Assembly (NCBI GenBank): GCA_003488325.1
Contig: DNLZ01000197.1
Coordinates: 1-6,452, forward strand
Direction: 5' to 3'
DNA from: Planctomycetaceae bacterium
GTDB taxonomy: Bacteria > Planctomycetota > Planctomycetia > Pirellulales > UBA1268
DNA length: 6,452 nt
Below are positions 1 to 5,576 of this stretch, piece after piece. Position 1 is the first letter of the stretch; every line of letters begins with the position of its first letter. The notes beneath the pieces are model-generated. The model saw nothing but the letters and a program-made list of their open reading frames with translations. It searched no databases and was not told where the DNA came from. The position numbers and the translations under genes are program-made.

Positions 1-39
1 ATCCGGCCGTTCAATCCGGGCGTTGCATCCGGGCGGCGG
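1..39. repeat. Three imperfect 13-bp tandem repeats
   Basis: The copies begin at 1, 14 and 27, each starting with ATCCGG: ATCCGGCCGTTCA, ATCCGGGCGTTGC and ATCCGGGCGGCGG. Neighbouring copies match at about 10 of 13 positions. A degenerate fourth copy may run into the helicase stop codon at 41-43. The array touches the window edge, so its full length is unknown. It lies just downstream of the helicase gene. No T-tract or hairpin makes it a clear terminator. Confidence 0.5.
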
Positions 40-40
40 A

Positions 41-2422
41 TCAATCGGCGGGCTCGATGGCGCCGTAGCCGAGGATGTACTTGCGGGTGCCGGCCGGACC
101 ATCGAAGAGCACCGTGCCCACGGAGCGCTGGCCGACCCCGCTCACCGACGTCAGCACGCCGGTGCCGTGCTCCGCGTGCCGCACACGCTGCCCTGCGACG
201 AAGGCATGCGTCCGCGGAGACGACGCGGCGACGTCGGCGCCCGTCGAGACGGCCGCCCAGGGATCGGGTCGTCGCGACCGCGTGCGTCCGGACGAGGACC
301 CCAGGCCCGCCGGCTCGTCGAGTTCGAGCACGAGCCCGTCGCCGCGCGGCGCCACGGGTCGAACCGGATCGGGAGGCGGCTCCTGGCACGCGTCGTCGAA
401 CGCGTCGCCCGATGCCCACCCGCCCTCGGGACGCCACGGGACCGCCGCCGGCGCCTCGGCACCGCTCACGACCGTCTCGGAGCCCGTCATCTCGGCGAGG
501 AACAGGCTCGGCGCGGCGATCCGTCGCGTGCCTCGGTAATCCCGCATGCGGGCGCAGCTGGCGCACACCTCCTCACGGCCGCGTGTGAGTCCGACGAAGA
601 CGAGTCGTCGCTCCTCCTCCAGCTGCTCCGGCCGCTCCAGACTCCGCTCGTGCGGCACGATCCCGTCCTCGAGCGCCACCAGGTAGACGACAGGGAACTC
701 GAGTCCCTTCGCCGCGTGGAGCGTCATGATCGCCACGCGATTGCCCTCGGGATCCCAGGCGTCGGCATCCGCCACGAGGGCCGTCATTTCGAGAAAGCCG
801 CCCAGCGGATCGAACTCCACCGCGTCGTCGGCGCCCGTGGCGTACGACGGGCCCACCTCGTCGAACTGCCTCGCGGCGGTCAGCAATTCCTCGGCATTGG
901 CCAGCCGATCCACGCCGTCCTCGTCCTCCTCCTGTTCCTCGGCGAGCATGCGGCGGTAGCCCGTGCGATCGAGAATGGCCTCGACGAGCGGTGCGACACG
1001 TGGATCGCCGCGCGCCACGTCGCAGAGTCCTGCGTGGAGCGCGGCGAAGGCCGCGAGGGAGCGGCCCGCGCGCGCCGAGATGCCCGGAACCGACGCGGCA
1101 TCCCGCGCCCCCTCGAGCAGTCCGAGCCCGCGCTCTTCCGCCCAGGCCGCCAGCCGCTCGATCGACTGCCGCCCGATCCCGCGCGGCGGCACGTTCACGA
1201 CCCGCAGCACGGCCTCATCATCCCGGGGGTTGCGGACGAGGCGCAGCCATGCAACGAGATCGCGAATCTCGCGGCGGCGGAAGAACTCCAGCCCGCGCAC
1301 GAGCTGGTAGGGCACGCCGCGTGTGCGGAGCGCCACCTCGAGCGACCGCGAGAGCGCATTGGTGCGGAGCAGGATTCCATAATCCCCGGGCCGACGCGTT
1401 CCCGCGCCCACGGCGGTCGCGATCTCCCCGGCGATGCGATCGGCCTCGTCGTGTCCCGACGCATCCAGCACGATCCGCACCGGCGCACCGGCCGGTGCCG
1501 ACGTGACGAGCCGTTTGGGCTTGCGCCGCGTGTTGTGCGCGATGAGTCGGTCGGCGGTGCCGAGGATGTTGGCGGTCGAACGGTAGTTGTGCTCGAGCGT
1601 GACGACCGTCGCCGCCGGGTAGTCCCGTTCGAACTCGAGGATGTTGCGGATGCTCGCCCCGCGCCACCCATAGATCGCCTGGTCCGGATCCCCGGTGACC
1701 GCGAGGTGCGGGTGATCGATCGAGAGCCCGCGCAGGATGCAGTACTGCACGGCGTTGGTGTCCTGGTATTCGTCGACGAGGATGAAGCGATGCCGCGCGT
1801 CGAGCGTCGCCCGCAGCTCCGGCTCCTCCACGAGAAGGCGGGCGACGTGCACGAGAAGGTCGTCGAAGTCGACGGCGTTGGTGCGCAGGAGCGACTCCTG
1901 GTAGGCCGGCCAGACCCGCCGCGCCACCTCGTCCACCGGACGCCCCCAGCGGGGCTCGAAGGTCTCGGGCGTCAGGAGGTCGTTCTTCGCACGGCTGATG
2001 ACCGAAGCGATGCGATCGACGGGCGTGCGCGCCAGGGGCACGCCGCACTGCCGGGCGGCACGCTTGAGGAGCGACGAGGCGTCGTCGGGATCGAGGATCG
2101 AATAGTCGCTGGTGAGGCCGACGAGTCGTGCGTGTCGCCGGAGGAGTCGGGCGGCGAACCGGTGGAACGTCCCCATCTCGACCGGCTGCGGTCCGACGAG
2201 GGTCGTCACCCGGCGCCGCATCTCGTCGGCGGCCTTGTTCGTGAAGGTGAGCGCGACGATCCGCTCCGGTGGGATGCCGGCCGAGATGAGGTGCGCGATG
2301 CGGTGCGTCACCACGCGAGTCTTGCCACTGCCCGGCCCTGCCAGCACCAAGAGCGGCCCCTCGACGTGCGTGGCCGCCCGCCGCTGGGCGTCGTTGAGTG
2401 CCTCGAATGACGATGCGGACAT
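41..2422 (-). CDS. pcrA: PcrA/UvrD-type superfamily 1A DNA helicase with C-terminal Tudor-like domain
   Basis: ATP-dependent 3'-5' DNA helicase of the UvrD/Rep/PcrA family, which acts in DNA repair, replication restart and removal of proteins from DNA. Numbered from the chosen start (793 aa), all helicase motifs are present in order: Q-motif Gln13 in LNDAQRRA, Walker A AGPGSGKT 28-35, motif Ia LTFTNKAADEM 58-68, motif II VDEYQDT 216-222, motif III VTGDPDQAIYGWRGA 242-256, motif IV LEHNYRST 276-283, motif V MTLHAAKGLEFP 566-577 and motif VI VFVGLTRGREEV 608-619. Motif VI has Gly where TRA is usual, but the catalytic Arg is kept. A charged Pro/Arg-rich linker (about 645-740) leads to a Tudor-like domain (about 742-793, GQRVRHAEHGTGVL), which contacts RNA polymerase in characterised relatives. 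An in-frame ATG at 2461 would add 13 residues. The ATG at 2422 is preferred because it aligns with the usual PcrA N-terminus and is preceded by GGAAAAGCG. PcrA versus UvrD naming is uncertain. Confidence 0.95.
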   Translation of the reverse strand: MSASSFEALNDAQRRAATHVEGPLLVLAGPGSGKTRVVTHRIAHLISAGIPPERIVALTFTNKAADEMRRRVTTLVGPQPVEMGTFHRFAARLLRRHARLVGLTSDYSILDPDDASSLLKRAARQCGVPLARTPVDRIASVISRAKNDLLTPETFEPRWGRPVDEVARRVWPAYQESLLRTNAVDFDDLLVHVARLLVEEPELRATLDARHRFILVDEYQDTNAVQYCILRGLSIDHPHLAVTGDPDQAIYGWRGASIRNILEFERDYPAATVVTLEHNYRSTANILGTADRLIAHNTRRKPKRLVTSAPAGAPVRIVLDASGHDEADRIAGEIATAVGAGTRRPGDYGILLRTNALSRSLEVALRTRGVPYQLVRGLEFFRRREIRDLVAWLRLVRNPRDDEAVLRVVNVPPRGIGRQSIERLAAWAEERGLGLLEGARDAASVPGISARAGRSLAAFAALHAGLCDVARGDPRVAPLVEAILDRTGYRRMLAEEQEEDEDGVDRLANAEELLTAARQFDEVGPSYATGADDAVEFDPLGGFLEMTALVADADAWDPEGNRVAIMTLHAAKGLEFPVVYLVALEDGIVPHERSLERPEQLEEERRLVFVGLTRGREEVCASCARMRDYRGTRRIAAPSLFLAEMTGSETVVSGAEAPAAVPWRPEGGWASGDAFDDACQEPPPDPVRPVAPRGDGLVLELDEPAGLGSSSGRTRSRRPDPWAAVSTGADVAASSPRTHAFVAGQRVRHAEHGTGVLTSVSGVGQRSVGTVLFDGPAGTRKYILGYGAIEPAD

Positions 2423-2520
2423 CGCTTTTCCGGGGAGTTCCCCGCCTTCGTCACGGTCCATGCCAGGGCCGGAGCGGCATCCGGCACGGCGACTCCGGTG
2501 GGCGGGTTGACCGTGTGTGG

Positions 2521-2528
2521 ATTATATT
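2521..2528. promoter_or_regulatory. Candidate bidirectional -10 element between divergent genes
   Basis: The AT-only octamer ATTATATT stands out in the GC-rich 2423-2597 region. On the minus strand 2526-2521 reads TATAAT, a perfect sigma70-type -10, which would start transcription near 2514 towards the helicase. On the plus strand 2523-2528 reads TATATT, which would start transcription near 2535 towards the alpha-CTD gene. No convincing -35 hexamer is found at 16-18 bp on either strand. The call therefore rests on the -10 match and on the position. Confidence 0.45.
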
Positions 2529-2585
2529 CGCGCGATGTCGGAGCCGGACCCATGGGTGCGGCGCCCGTTGGACCATCACACGCAC

Positions 2586-2593
2586 GGGAGGGA
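2586..2593 (+). promoter_or_regulatory. Shine-Dalgarno that fixes the alpha-CTD gene start
   Basis: GGGAGGGA contains GGAGG at 2587-2591, 6 nt before the ATG at 2598. The in-frame alternatives, GTG at 2517 and ATG at 2535, have no comparable site. This favours 2598 as the start. Confidence 0.75.
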
Positions 2594-2597
2594 ACCC

Positions 2598-2927
2598 ATG
2601 CCACGCATCCCCTATCGGAACCTCGCACAATCGAACGAGATGGAGGAGAAACTCGAGATGAGCACCGCGGAGATCGGACTCTCCGTGCGCACCACGAACT
2701 GCCTCGAGGAGCGGGGCATCTTCACGGTGCACGACCTGCTCAAGTGCACGCGTGCGGACCTGCTCTCGATTTCGAACTTCGGGGAAAAGACGCTCGAGGA
2801 GGTCTACAAGGCGCTCGAAAAGATCGGCTTTTTTCGCGCCGAACGCCCCACCGAATCGGGCCGCGGTGATGAGCGGACAGGGGAACCGGCCCCGCTGGCC
2901 TCCCGGCGGGAGAGCGTCCACGCCTGA
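2598..2927 (+). CDS. Stand-alone RNA polymerase alpha-subunit C-terminal domain (alpha-CTD) protein
   Basis: A 109-aa protein made of one alpha-CTD-like domain (about 20-79) with short basic and acidic flanks. In RNA polymerase this domain binds UP-element DNA and transcription factors. Here it has no alpha N-terminal dimerisation domain, so it is not the alpha subunit itself. Compared with E. coli alpha, the DNA-contacting positions R265, N268, C269, G296, K298 and E302 match R31, N34, C35, G62, K64 and E68. S299 is replaced by T65 and K271 by E37. The region SNFGEKTLEEV (59-69) is the helix-hairpin-helix-like DNA-binding part. The start is set by a strong GGAGG, although the frame is open upstream to 2517, and a leaderless start at 2535 is possible. 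The gene lies 54 nt upstream of the DUF3592 gene on the same strand and diverges from the helicase. It is probably a DNA-binding regulator or polymerase accessory factor; its target is unknown. Confidence 0.88.
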   Translation: MPRIPYRNLAQSNEMEEKLEMSTAEIGLSVRTTNCLEERGIFTVHDLLKCTRADLLSISNFGEKTLEEVYKALEKIGFFRAERPTESGRGDERTGEPAPLASRRESVHA

Positions 2928-2981
2928 CCGCCGCCGCACCACTCCGCCAGCGTCGGATCGGCTCCGGCGTGGGGGGCTTGG

Positions 2982-4328
2982 ATGAGACTGCCGCGATTTT
3001 TCGGAAAGAAGCGCGGGGAGCGGCGGACCGGCTCGCAGCGATGGGGCTCCTTCGGTGAGGCCGCCTTTCACGGCGCGCTCGTCTGTGCCGGCGTCGTGTT
3101 CGCCACGCTGCTCGCCTCCGGCGTGGCGGTGCCGGAGTGGCGCATCAACCACGACTTCCAGCCGACGCGATGCCTGGTGCGTGGCACCGGTCTCGTGCGA
3201 CGCACCGTCGAGGATCCTCCAGGATCCTTCTCCACGACGTGGCGGCCCACCGTCCTCGTGCGTTACGAGGCGGAGGGCCGCCAGTTCGAGTCGTGGAGTC
3301 ACTCGCGCGGACCGGCCAGCTTCGGCCGCGCCACCGCGGCCGCGCGCCTGCCTTCGTGGCCCATCGGTTCCGAGGTTCCCGGGTGGTACGACCCGGCGGA
3401 TCCGGAAACGATCGTGCTCGAGCGCGGCTACAACTGGTGGACGTGGCTGCTCGCGCTGCTCCTGCCCGGCGCGCTGCTCGGATTCGGCATGACCGGACTC
3501 GTCCGGACGGCACGGAGGTGGGGTCGCTCCGAGGAGGCGATCGCCGCCTCGACCGGACTGGTCGACCTGCTCGATCCCTCGCGCCGCCCGCCGGCCGGCG
3601 CGGGCGTCATGCCCGGGGTCCCCGCGTGCGATGACCTCGTCAACTCTCCGGGCACGGTGCTTCGCTATCGTCTTCCCATCGAGAGCGCCGACACCTGGAC
3701 CCTGTTCGGTCTCGGGCTCTTCGCGGTCCTGTGGAACGCGGTGCTCGCGGTCCTGGCCGTCGGGGCAGGGCTCGACCTGGCCGGTGGACGCATCGACTGG
3801 CTGCTGATCGCGCTGCTCATCCCGTTCGCGGCCATCGGGTGCACGGGAGTCGTGCTCTTCGTCCGCCAGCTCTTTCTCGCCGCTGCGGTCGGCACGACGC
3901 AGATCGAGATTTCCGACCACCCCCTGCGGCCGGGCGGACGCTACGACGTGCTGCTCGCGCAGTCCGGCGCGGGAACCATGCACGACCTGGGCCTGAGCCT
4001 GGAACTCGAGGAGCAGGCCACCTTTCACCAGGGCACGGACACGCGGACCGAGTCGCTGGTGGTCATCCAGCGGCCCGTACGGGCCTGGGGCCTCCTGCAG
4101 CTCGACCCGACGAGCCGTTTCGAGGAGCGGATGACCGTCGAAATTCCGGTCGACACGATGCACTCGTTCGTGACGGAGCACAACGCGGTGCGGTGGCGGT
4201 TCGTCGTCCGCGGGAAGCCCTCCCGCTGGCCGGCCTTCGTTCGCGTCTTTCCGATCATCGTGCACCCCCGCGACACCGCACGGCAGACGGCCGATGCGGA
4301 GTCCGCCCCCACCGGAACCGTCGCATGA
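2982..4328 (+). CDS. DUF3592 membrane protein with C-terminal arrestin-like domain
   Basis: A 448-aa integral membrane protein of unknown function. There are four predicted membrane segments, at about 27-50, 151-174, 239-264 and 272-300. The DUF3592 region lies between the first two: VLVRYEAEGRQFES at 91-104, then GSEVPGWYDPADPE at 129-142, the family's typical 'v.YdP.dP..' ending. The basic N-terminus (KKRGERR) and the basic stretch after helix 2 (RTARRWGR) suggest that the N- and C-termini are cytosolic and the DUF3592 loop is outside. The cytosolic tail (about 305-430) looks like a beta-sandwich. It has PLRPGGRYDVLL near its start and IPVDTMHSF followed by NAVRWRFVV at 388-409, which resembles the arrestin 'P..PSF.G' strand pattern. 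The ATG follows a G-run at 2971-2976, a weak ribosome binding site. The stop overlaps the next start as ATGA. DUF3592 is a good call; the arrestin-like tail is inferred from pattern. Confidence 0.85.
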   Translation: MRLPRFFGKKRGERRTGSQRWGSFGEAAFHGALVCAGVVFATLLASGVAVPEWRINHDFQPTRCLVRGTGLVRRTVEDPPGSFSTTWRPTVLVRYEAEGRQFESWSHSRGPASFGRATAAARLPSWPIGSEVPGWYDPADPETIVLERGYNWWTWLLALLLPGALLGFGMTGLVRTARRWGRSEEAIAASTGLVDLLDPSRRPPAGAGVMPGVPACDDLVNSPGTVLRYRLPIESADTWTLFGLGLFAVLWNAVLAVLAVGAGLDLAGGRIDWLLIALLIPFAAIGCTGVVLFVRQLFLAAAVGTTQIEISDHPLRPGGRYDVLLAQSGAGTMHDLGLSLELEEQATFHQGTDTRTESLVVIQRPVRAWGLLQLDPTSRFEERMTVEIPVDTMHSFVTEHNAVRWRFVVRGKPSRWPAFVRVFPIIVHPRDTARQTADAESAPTGTVA

Positions 4329-4795
4329 CCAGCGAGTCGCTCGATCGTTCCCGACCGACGCTGCGGATCGACGCACAGTTCGACCGGCTGGACCGGACCT
4401 ACGCGCCCGGCGCGCCGCTCACGGCGCGCTACTGGATCGCGGGGATCGGCCAGGAGCGGGTGCGGTCCATCGAGCGGTCGGTCGACTGGTACACCGAGGG
4501 AAAGGGAGAGGAGGATCTGGGGGTTCACTTCTTCGAGCGCATCGCGCCGCCGTCTCCGACGGACGCCGTCGTCGAGGGCACGGTGACGACCACCCTGCCG
4601 GCCAGCCCTCTCTCCTACGAGGGCGTGATCGTGAAGGTGCGCTGGTGCCTCCGCGTGCGCGTCTTCTTCACGAGTGGGCGGGACTTCGTCTCCGAGCACG
4701 TCTTCGCCGTGGGCGACCTGCCGCCGGCACGTCCAGCCGCCCCTGCCACACGAATCGCGCCGCCCGTGCCCGTCGTCCGCGGAGCGTCGACATGA
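4325..4795 (+). CDS. Small arrestin-like beta-sandwich protein, function unknown
   Basis: A 156-aa protein with no signal peptide or membrane helix, so probably cytosolic. It has alternating hydrophobic strands and few helices. YAPGAPLTARYWI (26-38) resembles the 'PG..l.g...v' start of an arrestin-like domain. SVDWYTEGKGEEDLGVHFFE (52-71) is a distinctive conserved-looking block. LPASPLSYEGVIVKVRW (91-107) matches the arrestin 'lP...PSF.G....v.Y' strand pair, followed by LRVRVFF and SEHVFAVG. The last 25 residues are Pro/Ala-rich and probably disordered. The frame is open far upstream, but the ATG at 4325 overlaps the preceding stop by 4 nt, and the homology-like region begins right after it. 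The stop in turn overlaps the next ATG. The protein may pair with the similar tail of the preceding membrane protein. The gene call is firm; the fold is inference from pattern. Confidence 0.85.
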   Translation: MTSESLDRSRPTLRIDAQFDRLDRTYAPGAPLTARYWIAGIGQERVRSIERSVDWYTEGKGEEDLGVHFFERIAPPSPTDAVVEGTVTTTLPASPLSYEGVIVKVRWCLRVRVFFTSGRDFVSEHVFAVGDLPPARPAAPATRIAPPVPVVRGAST

Positions 4796-5412
4796 CCGTT
4801 CAGTGGATCGGTCGGGGCGCGCGCAACCCGTTCGCCACCCGCTTCATTCGTCCAGGCATGATTCCGCCCCTCGATGCGGAGGGGCATCCCGTGTCGGTGG
4901 CGGCGCTGGCGGCGCGCGTGCCGCACGGCGGATTCATGGCCCTCGTGGGGCCGCACGGCAGCGGCAAGTCGAACCTCCTGGCGGCGTTGGCGGCGCACCT
5001 CGCGCAGGACGCCGTCGTGATGCAGAGTCGGGTGCGCCGCGCGCGCGACGTGCCGGGGCTTCTCGCGCGGATCGCGCGTCTGCCCGTCGCGGCGATCGCC
5101 TGCATCGACGGCTGGGAACGACTCGGGGCGTTGGGACGCGTGGCGGTCCGTGTCGTGGCGCGGTGCCGTGGCTGCGATCTCGTCGTCACGGCCCATCGCC
5201 CATGTGGCCCCGTCCTCGCCCGCTGCATGACCACGCCCTCGCTCCTCGCCCGAGTCGTGGCGATGCTCGGGCCCGATGACGCCGTGATCGGGCATGACGA
5301 CGTCACGGCGGCCTACGCGCGGCACGCGGGCAACGTGCGGGAGGCGCTCCTGGACCTGTACGACCTGTTCGAGCAGCGCATCCGCGGCAGCGCGGCGGGG
5401 GTCCGGACGTAA
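4792..5412 (+). CDS. Small P-loop NTPase, possibly AAA-type, function unknown
   Basis: A 206-aa protein with a Walker A motif GPHGSGKS at 53-60, on a typical strand-loop-helix (FMALVGPHGSGKSNLLAAL). The candidate Walker B strand is AIACIDGWERL at 101-111, where D106 would bind Mg and E109, at D+3, is the only nearby acidic residue. VVTAHRPCG at 131-139 is the likely next strand with a polar sensor. Near the C-terminus, HAGNVREALLDLYDLFEQR (178-196) recalls the GNVRE sensor-2 helix of AAA+ proteins, with R183 as the possible sensor arginine. The N-terminal block RNPFATRFIRPGMIPPL (11-27) has no known fold I can name but looks like a conserved family signature. There is no membrane segment. The ATG overlaps the previous stop by 4 nt, although the frame is open upstream to 4294. 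I recall similar hypothetical proteins from planctomycetes, but no function is known to me. Confidence 0.87.
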   Translation: MTVQWIGRGARNPFATRFIRPGMIPPLDAEGHPVSVAALAARVPHGGFMALVGPHGSGKSNLLAALAAHLAQDAVVMQSRVRRARDVPGLLARIARLPVAAIACIDGWERLGALGRVAVRVVARCRGCDLVVTAHRPCGPVLARCMTTPSLLARVVAMLGPDDAVIGHDDVTAAYARHAGNVREALLDLYDLFEQRIRGSAAGVRT

Positions 5413-5457
5413 CGCCGGTAACGGCCGTGCGGGTCGTGCCGTCCGCCGCGGAACGAT

Positions 5458-5482
5458 TCACGATGTCGTGACCTTCTTTTTT
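5458..5482 (+). terminator. Candidate Rho-independent terminator after the three-gene operon
   Basis: TCACG and CGTGA pair around a 4-nt loop (5458-5471), followed by CCTTCTTTTTT. The stem is short and moderately GC-rich, but the T-tract is exceptional in this GC-rich sequence and lies 46-70 nt after the NTPase stop. Confidence 0.5.
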
Positions 5483-5528
5483 CGGAGGATCGCACTGCAC
5501 CCGACCTAGGCTAGGGATGTTCGACGTT

Positions 5529-5548
5529 CTGCCGGGGGCTGCCGGCAG
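5529..5548 (+). other. GC-rich hairpin in the leader of the secreted-protein gene
   Basis: CTGCCGG at 5529-5535 pairs perfectly with CCGGCAG at 5542-5548 around a 6-nt loop. It ends 28 nt before the start codon at 5577 and leaves the Shine-Dalgarno exposed. There is no T-tract, so it is more likely an mRNA-stabilising or regulatory hairpin than a terminator, or it may be chance. Confidence 0.35.
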
Positions 5549-5576
5549 TGCACGAGTCCCGGCGAAGGAGAGTGCG

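Noticed and set aside
23..2410. Long plus-strand open frame opposite the helicase
   Set aside because: It lies entirely antisense to a helicase with every motif intact. Its translation is Arg/His-rich with no recognisable domain, as expected in GC-rich DNA.
41..2422. Zinc-binding motif in the helicase (CASC after motif VI)
   Set aside because: Only one Cys pair is present and no second pair lies nearby, so an iron-sulfur or zinc site as in AddB-type enzymes is not supported.
2507..2512. TTGACC as a -35 element for the plus-strand promoter
   Set aside because: Only 10 nt separate it from TATATT at 2523, too short for a sigma70-type promoter, and no -10 lies at 16-18 nt.
3211..3228. Two copies of the palindrome AGGATCCT, 2 nt apart
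   Set aside because: They lie inside the DUF3592 coding sequence and encode ordinary residues in the loop. No operator context is visible, so chance is the simplest explanation.
3731..4324. In-frame upstream extension of the arrestin-like gene
   Set aside because: It overlaps the DUF3592 coding region in another frame and translates to Arg/Ala-rich noise. The ATGA overlap at 4325 is the natural start.
2451..4376. Long minus-strand open frame opposite the alpha-CTD and DUF3592 genes
   Set aside because: Its translation is low-complexity and charged. The plus-strand genes carry clear domain signatures, membrane helices and coupled starts.
4294..4791. In-frame upstream extension of the P-loop NTPase
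   Set aside because: It overlaps the whole arrestin-like gene and has no protein-like sequence. The ATGA overlap at 4792 fits a coupled operon.
5505..5515. Tandem CTAGG with a CCTAGG palindrome as promoter -10 of the secreted-protein gene
   Set aside because: TAGGCT and TAGGGA are poor -10 matches, and no -35 is found at 16-18 nt upstream. It remains only a weak possibility.
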